Shown here piece by piece: positions 19,746 to 30,630 of a stretch of DNA of 48,675 bases. The DNA is from Mucidula mucida (Eukaryota > Basidiomycota > Agaricomycetes > Agaricales > Physalacriaceae). The notes below the pieces were generated by a model that worked only from the letters and a program-made list of their open reading frames with translations, had not been told where the DNA came from and did no database searches. Numbering within the stretch: the stretch's first letter is position 1; the number at the start of each line of letters is the position of its first letter. The stretch covers positions 1-48,675 of the forward strand of contig JADNYV010000262.1 in NCBI GenBank assembly GCA_015501055.1. The letters are read 5' to 3'. The position numbers and the translations under genes are program-made.

Positions 19746-22319
19746 TTGAATGGTATTAGATACATGCTCTAATTCAGCAGCAAATCCATGTTCGACAGCT
19801 AATGATACCAGTTTCTCTTCCAAGACTGCTTGTAGAGTATTGGCATCATCGTAGACTTGAGATGCTTCGTTGTTGAACAGACGCGCATTATCAAAGAGAA
19901 GACGCCATGCCGCCCAGAACTCAGCTACTGAATTGTATCCCTTTGTCACGCCGGCGTGAATCTGTTTCTTGATGTGCGCCATGGAGATCGGAGACTTGAT
20001 GACATCGTAGTATGTTGGCCAATGCTAGAAGAAGTCTGAGAGTCGTGTTAAGGTAAAAGAAATGGCATACATTGCGTTTCGGTAGCTGCATGAAGAGTCG
20101 ACAACGGCGTTCAGGTTCTGACACCCGGTTCGCACCACGGCCCTTGGTGATCATCTTCTCTGTCGTCTGTGACTCAACTGCATGGTAGCACGCGTCGAAG
20201 ATTGCGACGAGCTTTGCATGATGCTCGCCACGCGCCATTGTCTGTAACTGTGAGAACGCGTGCTCACGAGCATCCTGCTCCCTTGCTAGAGCCTGTGGAT
20301 CCGGATACTCCATCAATAAAGCACCAATCACATCAATAACCTGACGGCCGTAATGATAGTTATTAGCACGTCCCCACGCCCATGAGATGTTGTTGGCATC
20401 GAAGATTCGCACGTCAGTCAGAGCGCGCGCACGTCCAGCCATCTGATTGATTAGAACATCGTTGAGAAGCATCTTCCCGGTAATCGTGCGTTGTCCTGAG
20501 AAATTGGTTGATATAGTCCGGGAACGCCAGCGCGTAAGTGCGACTTCAACAGCGTCACTGAGCTCCTCAGATGGCTTGGCAGCACGGCGAGGCTTGAAGG
20601 TTTGCGGGGCCCCGAAAACAACTATCTTTACGGGGAAACGGGTTGGCTCGCAATTATCGCAGCAGCGAGCACCGGCTGGCGTGGTAATTCCAAGACTGAC
20701 TGTTAATAAGAATCAGTAATATACTGAGAAACAACAAGGACAATATACCTTTATCCTTGTTCGCAAAGAAAACATTCCAGGGAATACGACGGCAGGCAGC
20801 AGTAGCGATGAAGGCGGACAGAAACTTGCGATCACGAGTCTCGATGAGGTTCTTAGCTTGACGTTTACGTCCTCGGCCTCCCTGTGCTGGTGCCGCGCGC
20901 TTTTGTGGGACTACAGGTGTGGTGTCTTCATCCTCGTCGTCTTCAATAGCAGCTTCCCTGTTGATGTGGTGAAGATCCGGTCGAGGAACCATGTCATCAT
21001 CTTCTTCATCACTCTGCTCTTCCTCAGGATCACCGGAATCATCTCCACCCTCAGCCTCATACTCCAAACAGTGTTGATTATATGCAGCCTTCGTGATGTA
21101 CAGTGTCGCCTCTCCGAGTTCTCTGAAATCGCGTACACAGCGTCCAATCTTTTGGATCAGTGAAAGAAAAGTGCGTGGCTCGCCCCACAGGAAAACACGT
21201 TTGACAAGTCGGAAATCCATGCCCTACTTGAACTGTGAGTATATGAAGAGGTCGGAAAGAAAACAAACTAACCAAGCCGAGAGCATCAGTTGCTGCAACG
21301 GCGCGAGCACGGCCATCTCTGATTCGCTCCTGAAGTGTCACCTTCTGTTCCTCGTCAATGTGCCGGTGGTAGAATTCGAACGCGTCGGGAGGAATCCAGT
21401 CGGGGGCGTGCTTGCGAAGGAAGTCCTGTATTTCCTCGGCGACCTTGCGGCTGTTCACATAAATGAGGGTCTGGGGGAAATCGGATGGTGAAGTGCCATC
21501 ACGGGGGAAGAGGGTGATCAAATCTGCATATGTAGTTTGTGGATGTTGGAGGATGCGGATCGAGAGCGCGACGTTCATCTTCTCGTTGGATACTGCAATA
21601 ATTTCCGTGTTCTGCCCAAGTTGTAACTTGAAGCGAATATCATCCATGACTTCTGGTGGCATCGTCGCGGAGGCTACGAGCACAGGAACTCCGGTAGGCA
21701 TACGTCGGAGGAGAGTGATCAGGTTGCTGAATTCAGGTCGAAAGTCATCAGTTCCCCATTCCGTAATGGTGTGGCCTTCATCAATGGATGCCTGGATGAT
21801 ATTGTCCTGGAAAGTGGGCGAGTCGAGGACGACTGCTTTGAAGCGGGGATCGTCTGCCATTTCGGGTCCCAGAAGGCCAACGCGATACTTGTTCTTCGAG
21901 AAATCCTACTACTCGTGAGTTAAATGAATTAAGTTTAGAAATAGGGAACACACCTCGAGCTTCTGGTCCATGTCTTTAGTGTTCGAGGTGAACGCAACAG
22001 CTGGTATACCAAGCGCGTTCAATTCCTTCGCCTGACTTTCCATCAGCGCAGACAGCGGACCCACGACCACTACAATCCTCTTGTCACCTTCATCGTCGTC
22101 GCTTTCACCAGCCATGTGGTAAAAGAGCGAATACCAGAGTGCCAGAGTCTTGCCACCACCCGTTGGCACATCCAAAAATGTGCTGATCCCCTTAACCACG
22201 TTCTGCCCCGCTTCCTCCTGGAAATCGCGTAGCGTGGGCACTCCAAACACTCTAGACATCATCATTCGCGTCCTCGCTGCGCGCTGGGGGTCTATTTCGC
22301 GTATAGGAGTGAATGGCAT
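19740..22319 (-). CDS. RecQ-like DNA helicase fused to a C-terminal bromodomain
   Basis: Five exons (22319-21954, 21905-21273, 21223-20749, 20699-20071, 20024-19740) encode 795 aa. Helicase motifs: Walker A VPTGGGKT (about 51-58), VVVGPLSALMESQ (Ia), DEGHTITEWG (motif II, RecQ-style DExH), VASATMP (III), TLIYVNSRK (IV), ATDALGLGMDF (V) and QKIGRCVRD (VI, variant of QxxGRxGRD). An acidic insert follows, then a zinc-binding region (AACRR near 477, CCDNC at 504-508). Residues about 640-785 form a bromodomain: RLFMQLPKRN, WPTYYDVIKSPISM, LFDNARLFNNEASQVYDD, with the conserved acetyl-lysine Asn in FN. The bromodomain presumably tethers the protein to acetylated chromatin. The coding end overlaps the DUF6589 gene by 6 nt. 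Confidence 0.85.
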
Positions 22320-22498
22320 GGTTGGGGATGAGGGGTGACTTGTCGGCAAAGATCATGTTCTGTATCAGGCGGAAACGCGAAATTCAAAAAAATAAAAACG
22401 TGCTTCGACTTGTATTGACAGGTAGTATCATATGATAAAAGCTCGCGGTGAAAGGAAAAAGTTATAACTTTGAGGTGGTGGCAAAACGTCAAAGTCCC

Positions 22499-22609
22499 AT
22501 TAAATCGTGGGAAAAAATCCGACCCCGCCAAATAGGGCTCGAAATGTTCCAGTCGCTTCGCCAGGGGTCTGATCGGACCGAACTGGCGAAGTGACTGGTG
22601 TCGAGTCTA
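22499..22609 (-). repeat. Right terminal inverted repeat with subterminal hairpin
   Basis: The inner 34 nt (22499-22532) match the left repeat exactly in reverse complement. The outer part holds a 16-bp palindrome, arms 22549-22564 and 22583-22598, with a single mismatch (CCAGTCGCTTCGCCAG paired with CTGGCGAAGTGACTGG), and a small GGTC..GACC dyad in its loop. Confidence 0.85.
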
Positions 22610-22618
22610 GATTGATGG
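22610..22618 (+). repeat. Right 9-bp target site duplication
   Basis: GATTGATGG follows the right terminus and matches 16165-16173 exactly. Confidence 0.8.
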
Positions 22619-22714
22619 AGAGAACGACCCCCCGGCGAACTCAACCTAAAAATATCTTTCTGGGAGCTTTTCTGGGAGCGTTTCCGCCAGAGGCAGCAGA
22701 ATTTGTAAACTTCT

Positions 22715-23130
22715 CTCAACATCTATGGCCTAGATCTCTATACCTTCTATGGTAATATTCTTCCGAGCTTCCTGACACCCAGTAATGCGCGTTGGCCAAC
22801 CTCGGCATTCAAGGCTCTGGCCCAATATCAAACTACGTTGTTTACGGTCGGTCTGAACACGGCCTACATGTCATCTTTACATATGCACAGGTAGTCTATT
22901 TCTCAATGCGTCCAGCGGTTTGGACTGAACGGTATCTTGCAAACGGCGACGATCGCCGAGGAGCCAGCTATTTTCAGACTCTACGTTAACCTTCTGCCCC
23001 CTCCGATAGCTTTGCTTCTCTGCGCGATTCTCCCGTATCGGTGGTGCTATTACGGTAAATTGGTGGCCTCAGTGCCTACTTGGCTATTCCTAATGACGCC
23101 CGCAACGGATTTGCAGGCTACCGGTAAGAA
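22715..23130 (+). pseudogene. Possible relic of a membrane protein gene
   Basis: A coherent frame reads LDLYTFYGNILPSFLTPSNA and QYQTTLFTVGLNTAYMSSLH, then stops. A later frame reads YVNLLPPPIALLLCAILPYR, a possible membrane segment. No start, no consistent splicing and no family is recognised. It may instead be random open frame. Confidence 0.25.
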
Positions 23131-23204
23131 TCATACCTCACAGTGCTTGCGAAATGTGAGTATAAAGGTTAGAGGCTCGGCGCTTCTGTACTACACCAAT
23201 CGAC

Positions 23205-25553
23205 ATGTCTTCTACCACTATTCTTCTCGCACTTGCATCTGCAGCCGTCCTATACGCTTTATACAAACGTTATACTAGGTTTTCACTGTCCAAGATTCCT
23301 GGACCCAAATCCGATTCGTTTTTGTTTGGCAAGTCTTCGCTGTCCTCGTGCCATTCCACGACCATGCTGACGACCTCTCTGTATAGGTAACTTCAAAGAG
23401 TACGCCCGTTCTGAAGCGGGAGAGGTATGCCGGCCATAAATAATTCTCGCTCCAGAGACTAACTTCATTGATAAGGCCGACTTCAAATGGCAATCTCTGT
23501 ACGGCGATGTTGTTAGAATCAACTCGCCCTTTGGAGTCAGTGCATGTTTGTTCGTACACAGTGCACCTCTGAATTCTTGACTAGGGCGAACGATTGTTGG
23601 TATCCGACCCGAAGGCTCTACATTATGCCTGGCAGCAGGCTGGATCCTCCTTCGATAAACCGCCTGCGCGTGTCGCATTGTCGGAAATGGCGTTGGGACC
23701 TGGCCTGATCAACGTTGTTGGTGAGGCGTTTTTCTCCTCGCCTGGCGCTGTAGGCTCATAACCGATGTGTAGGTGACGTTCATAAACGCCAACGCAAAGT
23801 AATGTCAGTACTTGCATGCTGGTTGGTGCCCTGTGTATTCATTGGATTCACAGGATGCCGGGCTTCGGAAGCACTGAAGCGAAAGCCGCATTCCCAATAT
23901 TCTCCAAGCACGCGGCGAAGGTCGGTTATCGTCCGCACTTATGAAATAGGTCGCTTAACACATGCGTAGCTAATGGCAAAATGGGGCGACATGTTCTCGA
24001 ACGAAGCCACGGAGACCATCGACGTGGATATTCCGTACTGGCTCTCCAGGGCAACACTCGATGCCATTGGTGAAGGTAAGCAGATCCCATAACTGGTGGA
24101 GGGACTTCTGTCTAATTTGGTATTAGTCGCGTTCGACTACCAACTCGGAGCTCTTGATCACAAAGACAACGAGCTTACGAAAGGATACTTCAGTCTCGTG
24201 TACGTTGTACCAAGGATTTCGATTTTCATGTGCTCACGTTTGGCAATAGCTTCGACCTATTCAACGCACAAACGCCTAAAGATGTCTTGCTCATCAATCT
24301 GCTTGACACCCTGCCGCGATCCATTGTTCGGTTCCTACTAGCACAACTGCCAAATAGTCGCCTTCAGCGCGGACGAGATACAGGCACTGCGTCCACTAAC
24401 ATTGCCAGGCAGCTCGTCGCGGAGAAGTATGCTGCTCTACTCGACGGCAAGCCCAGTAAAGATATCATGAGTATCTTGGGTATGTTCTCAGCTGCGTTCA
24501 TCTGACGTCTACTTACTCGCGATGCAGTCAAAGCCAATGCCAATGCTGACAAGAGTACTGGACTGACAGATGTGGAATTGCTCGCGCAAATGAAGTGAGT
24601 CCAAACCTCTGAAGCCACCACATCGACGCTTACGCTCAAGCAGTACTATTCTTGTTGCCGGTCACGAAACCACCTCGAACACTCTTACGTTCACGCTCCT
24701 AGAGCTCGCCAAAAACAAGGACATCCAGAACAAGCTCCGTGCAGAAATCAGGGAGCATAGGCGCAAGATCTATGCTCAAGGACGTACAGAGTTCACTCCG
24801 GCTGACATCGATTCTATGCCGTACTTGGCTGCGGTCGCAAAGGTAGACGAGTCTTCGTTATTTCGAGTTTCTTGCTAAAAATGTCATGGTAAACAGGAAA
24901 CACTGCGCTTCCACCCTGTCGTCTATAACCAGTTCAGGATGGCAGACAAGGATGAAGTGCTTCCTTTGCATCGTCCGATTACAACCAAGACAGGAGAAGT
25001 GTTGAACCAGCTGCCCGTTAAGAAGGGGACCATTCTTATCGCTTCCATTGCTGGATATAACCGGTATGCAGCTCGCATCGCGTGTTTGCTCGTCACTGAA
25101 GTACTTCCAGTCACACGGATGTCTTTGGACTGGACGCGAGTACCTACAACCCTGACCGGTGGTTGAAGAAGGACTCGAAATACTCCGGTGTACTGCCCGG
25201 TGTATATGCGAATGTGTACGCCACTCGCTTCTTTTGAGCTCTTGAACCGACACGTTATTCTAGTTTCACGTTTGGAGGAGGAGGCCGCTCCTGTATCGGC
25301 TGGCGTTTCGCGTGAGTATCCCAACTTTCTTTACCTCTTGAGCCCGAGTAACGCTCCTCTTAGAATCATGGAAATACACGCCTTCTTGATCGAACTAGTC
25401 AAAAACTATGAATACTCTCTCAGTCCGGATATCGATCCCAGTCGCATTCGTCGGGAGCCTTGCTTCGCTATGTGCCCAACGTTGAAGGGCGAGGAAGACA
25501 AGGGCTCGCAGTTGAAGATGACTGTTACAATGGTGCCGGAAGACGATGACTGA
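23205..25553 (+). CDS. Cytochrome P450 monooxygenase 2
   Basis: Fifteen exons join in frame. The N-terminal anchor MSSTTILLALASAAVLYALY is followed by the proline hinge KIPGPKS, DVHKRQRKVMMPGFG (C-helix), [15 protein letters not shown] (I-helix), ETLRFHPVV (ExxR), NPDRW, the haem loop FTFGGGGRSCIGWRF (near 25270-25310) and RREPCFAMCPTLKGEED. The first intron, after SFLFG, is of GC-AG type (GCAAGT donor). It appears intact and ER-anchored. It differs from P450-1 throughout and has a different haem loop, so it belongs to another subfamily. The substrate is unknown. It reads toward the inactive P450-3 and starts 586 bp beyond the mobile element. Confidence 0.88.
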
Positions 25554-27337
25554 TGTAGACGGCCTGAGTAAACGAACAACTTCCAAGAACTATATGACCT
25601 TTTAGTATACGGTATAAGGATTCGGCAATAATTGTAGTCTAGAATAAATGGATCTGACCTTCAGGACGAAAGAATTTCAAGTTCCGGAAACGACCAGTCT
25701 GTCAGAGTCAAGACTGTCCTTTGATTTCACGAGAGGTGATGTATGTTATAGCAGTTTACGAGTCCGAGTACTTTCTGCCTACAACTCATACAGACTAGAG
25801 ATACTGTGAAGAGGTTTTACGATCATAGGTAGCTGACAGCCAGCCTCTGGCTCGCTTCGTAATACTGGACGTATGACGGGTGTGAAGGATTTACCCACGT
25901 CTTCCACAGGACCGCTAGCTCAAATTCGAAAGCACGCAGCAGAGAGAACAGGAGAGCTTTCATCCTTGAGTGTTTGTCAGTTTGAGCCAGCGAGAAGCAC
26001 CGGGTGCTTACTCCACAATCGAAGATCGATATCCGATGCATGAATGTGCGCCACCGAAAAAGGTGAGCATGTTACTCCAAACGTCTGGAATGGAAGTCAC
26101 GGATGCTGGTAGCGCTTCCCATCGTTCTGGCCTGCAAGCAGGCTAAGCTGGTAGATGATGATGAGGGCGCGGCGTGCTTACCGGAAGAGCAACGCGTCAG
26201 GGCCCCAAAGCTCCTCGTCGCAGTTGATATGATATATGGGAATGTGCAAAGTCTGTCCCTTTTTGAGCCTAAGAGTATACTACGTCAGTTTAGTCACCCA
26301 AATAATGCGAAGGTGGCGCACTCGATCGAATCATGCCAGACCCCGCGAGTGTCCTTGTATGGCTGGTTTAATGGAATAAGATCGTCTTGCTGAGCAACGC
26401 GAGCAGCCATCGGTACGGGAGCATAAAGTCTAAGACTCTCGCGTATCACCATATCCAGATACGGAAGACCCTTCAAGTCATCCATGATGGGTTTGGAGGG
26501 TGAACAGTTCGTCGCGAAGCTTTTGTTGGGCATCAGGACTTTGAGAGAGCGCGAGTAACGTCCAAGGCAGAGCAGTACTGGGAAACGCTTGAGATACAGG
26601 TTAATTAGAATATGAAGTAAACGATACCTCGTAGTTTCATGTCCGGCTACGAGAAACGTTGGAACCTCTGGAACGGCATTGAGGTCGCGCTCATGTTTAG
26701 AAGAGCCCAACTTACGGGCAAGAACGTCAGCGTCACTCATTCGCTGCTCCACCTTCTCAGTCAAAGACAAGTTCGCTTTCAAAGCAAGGAAAAAATCGAG
26801 CGTCCATTGTCCAAAGCTTTCTCGGCACCTGAAGCCTCAGATTTGGCAGCGTCTAATTTACTTCTTCCAATGCGCTCCATGGTTATACCCGCTTTGAATT
26901 TGCGCCGCTGAACATATGTCAAGATCTGAAAATGACAGATGAAGCTTGGTGTACACAGACAACGTCGAGGACTTACTTCCACAGGAAGTATCATGCTCAA
27001 TAGTGACATCGTGCGTCTCATGACAGTTGGTCTTATGGCGGAATTCTTCTGAAAAAAAAACAAGAGTTGCTTGTGAAGTTCGCTTGGGTTTTCCGAGGAC
27101 TGACGCGAGTCAAATGAGTAGTCGAAACCTGAATCAAAACAATGAGTGAAGTCAGCAACGAAGCAACGAACTGCTGTACGCACCCGCGTGCCCGATGATA
27201 TCCAGAGTAGCTCGTGCATACCACGGAATGACATTGATGCGAGTCGGGCGACCGTCGCACAAGTTGGCCCATATGTCACGCAGCTGAAGGTGCAAGTGAG
27301 TAAGTGTTCACTGATATGGCTCATGTTCGAGGCCTGT

Positions 27338-27386
27338 GGCTACGCTAAGCCCTTTTTAGGCTACGCTGACTTAGCTTAGCGTAGCC
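27338..27386. mobile_element. 49-bp hairpin insertion in a P450-3 intron
   Basis: Perfect 13-bp terminal inverted repeats (GGCTACGCTAAGC and its complement) enclose 23 bp that again contain GGCTACGCT. It lies within the intron between AKSNQ and LRDIW, making that intron far longer than its neighbours. No clear target duplication is seen. It may be a miniature element or the remains of one. Confidence 0.5.
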
Positions 27387-27589
27387 AATCACATTTGACG
27401 ACGTTCCATATGGACCTGCGAAACCTGGTTTGATTTGGCCACAAAGACTTCGGTAAGGTCGCGAATTTGCGCAGGTCCAAATGCAGGATTCTGCAGTCCC
27501 AGATAAGAGACAGACTATATGCGTTACAGCGAATTTCAGACATACCAAGATGCGGCGCTGAAAAGGATCGAAATACGGATGAGAAGCTG

Positions 27590-27730
27590 GGTTGACAGTA
27601 GTGATCTGCTGGCCCGGCTTTGGCCTGAAGCCGCCGGCCTGGCCTGGCTTTGCCATCTCCCAAGCCAGGCCTGAGCCGTGGCTTAGGGCGGTATGGCGGC
27701 GGGATGCGGCGGGCGCAAGCGCGCGCCCAG
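27590..27730. repeat. GC-rich hairpin block in a P450-3 intron
   Basis: The block is very GC-rich compared with its surroundings and contains the exact 10-bp inverted pair GGCCTGGCTT/AAGCCAGGCC (27637-27670) plus several CCGGC and GGCGG repeats. It expands the intron after the C-helix region to about 200 nt, where 45-60 nt is usual here. Confidence 0.5.
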
Positions 27731-28311
27731 ATTTCGTTGTCTTGAGGGGTATAAACCTGGGTGATGTCTGCCTTCGAGAAAATACCATTGCCCGTGCATA
27801 GAACAATCAAAAACTCGCGTTGAATGTCCGAGTCGTCCGAGTCATCAGATATCGGACCATACTGATAGCGCTCGCTCACCTGGGCCAGTTGTGGCAATAA
27901 GAGTAGCTCTTACAAATCTGGGTTTGGCGTAATGATAGGAATTCATAAGGATGTGGGAAATGGCTTTAGTGTCCGATGTCAGAAGTCGCTTTAGGCCAAA
28001 GAACCCGGAGAACGAGAAAGTCCTCCCATACACCTGGAGCCACTGAGTTTCCGCCACTCCAATGTCCTTGGAGATTCATCACAAAGCAAAGATCAACATA
28101 TGGGGTGCTTTCGTACCTTTGACCAGATGTCTTGGAAGCTACCGAACAAGAGACTACGGCGCCGAGGACCAGGAAGGTAATAAAGAGAAGAGTTTAACTC
28201 TATGTACAAAAACTTCGTGAATCGGAGGGTGTGATACACCACCCTCTTGAGGTGACGTGAGTAGGATGTTCGGAAGATGACATCCGAGCATCTAGCCTTT
28301 GATGTCAGCAC

Positions 28312-28649
28312 CCCATCAAGACCATGTCGCCAGGATGTTTCCTCATAAATCGCACGTGTCTTCCATTGAGCCTTGTAACTAGAGTATCAGAATTTTGTAT
28401 ACTCGAAACATTGTTGAATGCATGGGTACTCTATTCTGAAATGACAGTAATTTTATACGGTATCCTGTGAGCCTCCGACCAGGGTACGATCATTTGAAAG
28501 CGGGCAGCTGCGCCGCCTGCGCGTCGCGACTAATTCTTTGCCACTTGTGCTCACGAACACGGAAAACAGATATAAATCACTTGATTAATAGGTATGATAA
28601 AATATGTAAACGAATGGTGATCTATAGACATTGGGAAGCACAGCGAAAT
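28312..28649. other. Intergenic between P450-3 and the unrecognised gene pair
   Basis: No coding pattern is recognised. AT-rich sequence at 28420-28460 and 28560-28625. Confidence 0.4.
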
Positions 28650-29969
28650 CTAGGACGACGATGACGGCCCAGCCACAGGTGCCGGCGCCGCCGCCACTCG
28701 GTTTCCTTGAGCTTCAGCACTCAGCATGAAGGCATTGATCGATACGGTGGCGGCTGCATCCCCAAAGCGATGGCGATCCTTGGTGAGAGCATGTTGGAAA
28801 ACCCTGTCGTGGTGATCTGTCAGTCTATGGGTTCGGAAGCGGTTGAAAACACGTACTTGGTAATCTTTGCGGCATCCTTCTTTTCCTCTCGGATCTTCAC
28901 GAGTTTCGCATCGATACAATCCCAAAAGTCGGACGGCACCTTTCCATTCATGCTCTCGTCAAGCTTAGCTGCATACAAATACCGCTGAGAACAGTCCGAC
29001 TCAGCTCATGACACACAGAAGCTCACGAAAGCTCACCAAAAACGCGACGCGCGCAACAAACGGAAGTGTGATAGACACAACAACACCAGTACTGGTGACG
29101 GTATCGATGATCTTCTCAGTGAGCTCGTAAATGCCCCACGAGGGTCCGTCAAACTTCTTTAGAGTGTCGTTAAAGATTCCCATGGATTGTCCGATCTGTG
29201 CGAAGGTGTAAGTCAGAATGCAAGGTGAAGAAGTAAGTCGTACCAAGTCTTTCGTGTCGTTGCGATAATGAATAAACTTTGAGCCAATGTATCTCCCGAT
29301 AAGCTTGTTAGCAGCTTTGTCGCGGGAGACACCAGCTGGAATATTTCCATCTGCTTTAAGCTGTGTCTAAGGTTGTGTTAGTTACACAGCCGCTCGGAAA
29401 GACGCATCACACCATGAGCTTCTTGTTGGGCCATTCTTTATAGGCGGAGAGGTCACTGCTCAGGAAGAGCTCTGCAGCTTTGACATCGATGGCATTCTGA
29501 ACACAGTAAGATGAGAACTTCGAAGATGAAACTGCATACCGTGAGCGCAGCAGGCATTGTATAAGCAGCTTGCGGGGGATGAAGACGGTCAAGCTGCTGC
29601 TTGACACTGAATAGTAAGCCTCCCAGGGAGACGAAGGCTTGATTGATATGGCCAAGCTGTAAATATGCTCAAAGAAGGAGACAAAAGGGGCAAGAAATGA
29701 CAAACCTGGGATTAAACGACGAGGTCATGGCGATACTCCGTCGTGAGCTGCAGTGTTGTGGCTACGCTATGTGCGTATTGGGTCCAGTCAGGCTGAACAA
29801 TGGCAGGAGCCGCCTGCCCGTTTTCGGCGCCTTCGCCAGCGCCAGCTCCGAGCCCGTCGTTACCAGGCTGACTGTTCTGGGGAGGAAGTTCGAAATTGTT
29901 ACCGGTGGGACTTGGAGGAGGAGGCGAACTGCGCATGAGCTCATCATCAGAGATACCGCTGGCAGACAT
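28650..29969 (-). CDS. Unrecognised protein with acidic Pro/Gly-rich N-terminus (gene Y)
   Basis: I do not recognise the family. Seven exons can be joined: MSASGISDDELMRSSPPPPS, then TQYAHSVATTLQLTTEYRHD, LLGHINQAFVSLGGLLFSVK, NAIDVKAAELFLSSDLSAYK, LKADGNIPAGVSRDKAANKL, IGRYIGSKFIHYRNDTKDL, IGQSMGIFNDTLKKFDGPSW and RYLYAAKLDESMNGKVPSDF. The last exon is uncertain: two frames stay open after the KITK junction, one ending at 28721 and one at 28650 (a Ser-rich GPSSSS tail). The protein is helix-rich, with one hydrophobic stretch (VVVSITLPFVARVAFL). It is followed upstream, on the same strand, by gene X, about 140 bp away; shared regulation or function is possible but unproven. Confidence 0.55.
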
Positions 29970-30109
29970 GGTTCTAAAAAAATAAGGCAGGTGAGTGAAG
30001 GAAACGAAGGGATAAAATGTCTTCCTCGGCTTGTTTCGCGGCAGTTTATGGCTCAAGCCACGCAACCCTGCACTCTCAATCATGATAATGGCAGACAACG
30101 ATGGCAAGT

Positions 30110-30630
30110 TCATGTTTTCACGAATTTATCGCACTGGAAGTATCATGAGCAAAGAACAAATACTCCAAGGATACACTTACATCTTCCCCATCTGACGCTT
30201 CCGATTCCGTGACGGATTCATCTGGATTAAGGATGGCGCGCTGTACGTTGCTCGACTCCGAGGGCTCAGCAAAGGCTTCCGCAAGAAGCTGCGCAAGGCG
30301 CTCATTACAAATTGGCACATCGCTGGGGACAGTCTGAAGCTGTTCAGACTGATGAATAATGGTACGGCTCATCGAGTTCAGACGCACCATAGGCCCCAAA
30401 GCAAACAACTCCTGCAAGTGGCAGTTCGTATCCTGAACGTGTCCAATGAGCGGTTTCAAGGCAGCGGAGACTGCTCGTTCCAAAGGTACCACCGCCTCCT
30501 CGTGAAGCAGTTGGCGAAGGAGAGCATTTTCTGGTGAATGAGCGACCAGCGGTTTCTGATCATTGTCATCATACTCGGACTGTGTCCCATACGTGCCCGA
30601 GGCCGTCAGTCCATCAAGAGAAGAGGCCAT
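30110..30630 (-). CDS. Unrecognised small helical protein (gene X)
   Basis: Two exons (30630-30181 and 30133-30110) encode 157 aa: MASSLDGLTASGTYGTQSEY, then LLRQLLHEEAVVPLERAVSA, KPLIGHVQDTNCHLQELFAL and an acidic Ser-rich end SEASDGEDCDKFVKT. Two long amphipathic helices are likely. The second exon is only 24 nt; it is supported by GTAAGT and CTTCCAG borders and correct phase. Without it the frame runs 20 residues further. No known domain. Confidence 0.5.

Larger units (their letters stand above)
16174..22609 (+). mobile_element. 6.4-kb DNA element with DUF6589 protein and RecQ-bromodomain helicase
   Basis: The element is bounded by terminal inverted repeats (16174-16294 and 22499-22609) and an exact 9-bp duplication. 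It holds two convergent genes transcribed inward from each end. The innermost 34 nt of the two repeats are identical (16261-16294 and 22499-22532). Further out, similarity continues imperfectly to the ends, which read TAG(T/A)CTCGA. No reverse transcriptase, integrase of LTR type, Helitron Rep or tyrosine recombinase is seen, and the total length is too short for a Starship. Both genes look intact, which suggests recent or potential activity. The family name is unknown to me. Confidence 0.85.
25815..28290 (-). pseudogene. Broken cytochrome P450, relative of P450-1
   Basis: Minus-strand pieces in order: [92 protein letters not shown] and the haem loop [14 protein letters not shown] (a Ser replaces the usual Phe), then LRAFEFELAV. 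Lesions: no in-frame ATG before YYLPGP; a shift near 27775 in the C-helix region (LEGRHHP readable only out of frame); a shift near 26490 between DELFTLQT and MDDLKG with a stop; a 1-nt loss near 25915 after ELAV, after which QLPMIVKP is readable in the next frame. Two introns contain hairpin insertions. Several independent lesions make inactivity likely. Confidence 0.82.

Noticed and set aside
16174..22609. Element as Helitron, Starship, LTR retroelement or Crypton
   Set aside because: No Rep/HUH, tyrosine recombinase, reverse transcriptase or integrase sequence was seen, and TIRs with a 9-bp duplication contradict Helitron ends.
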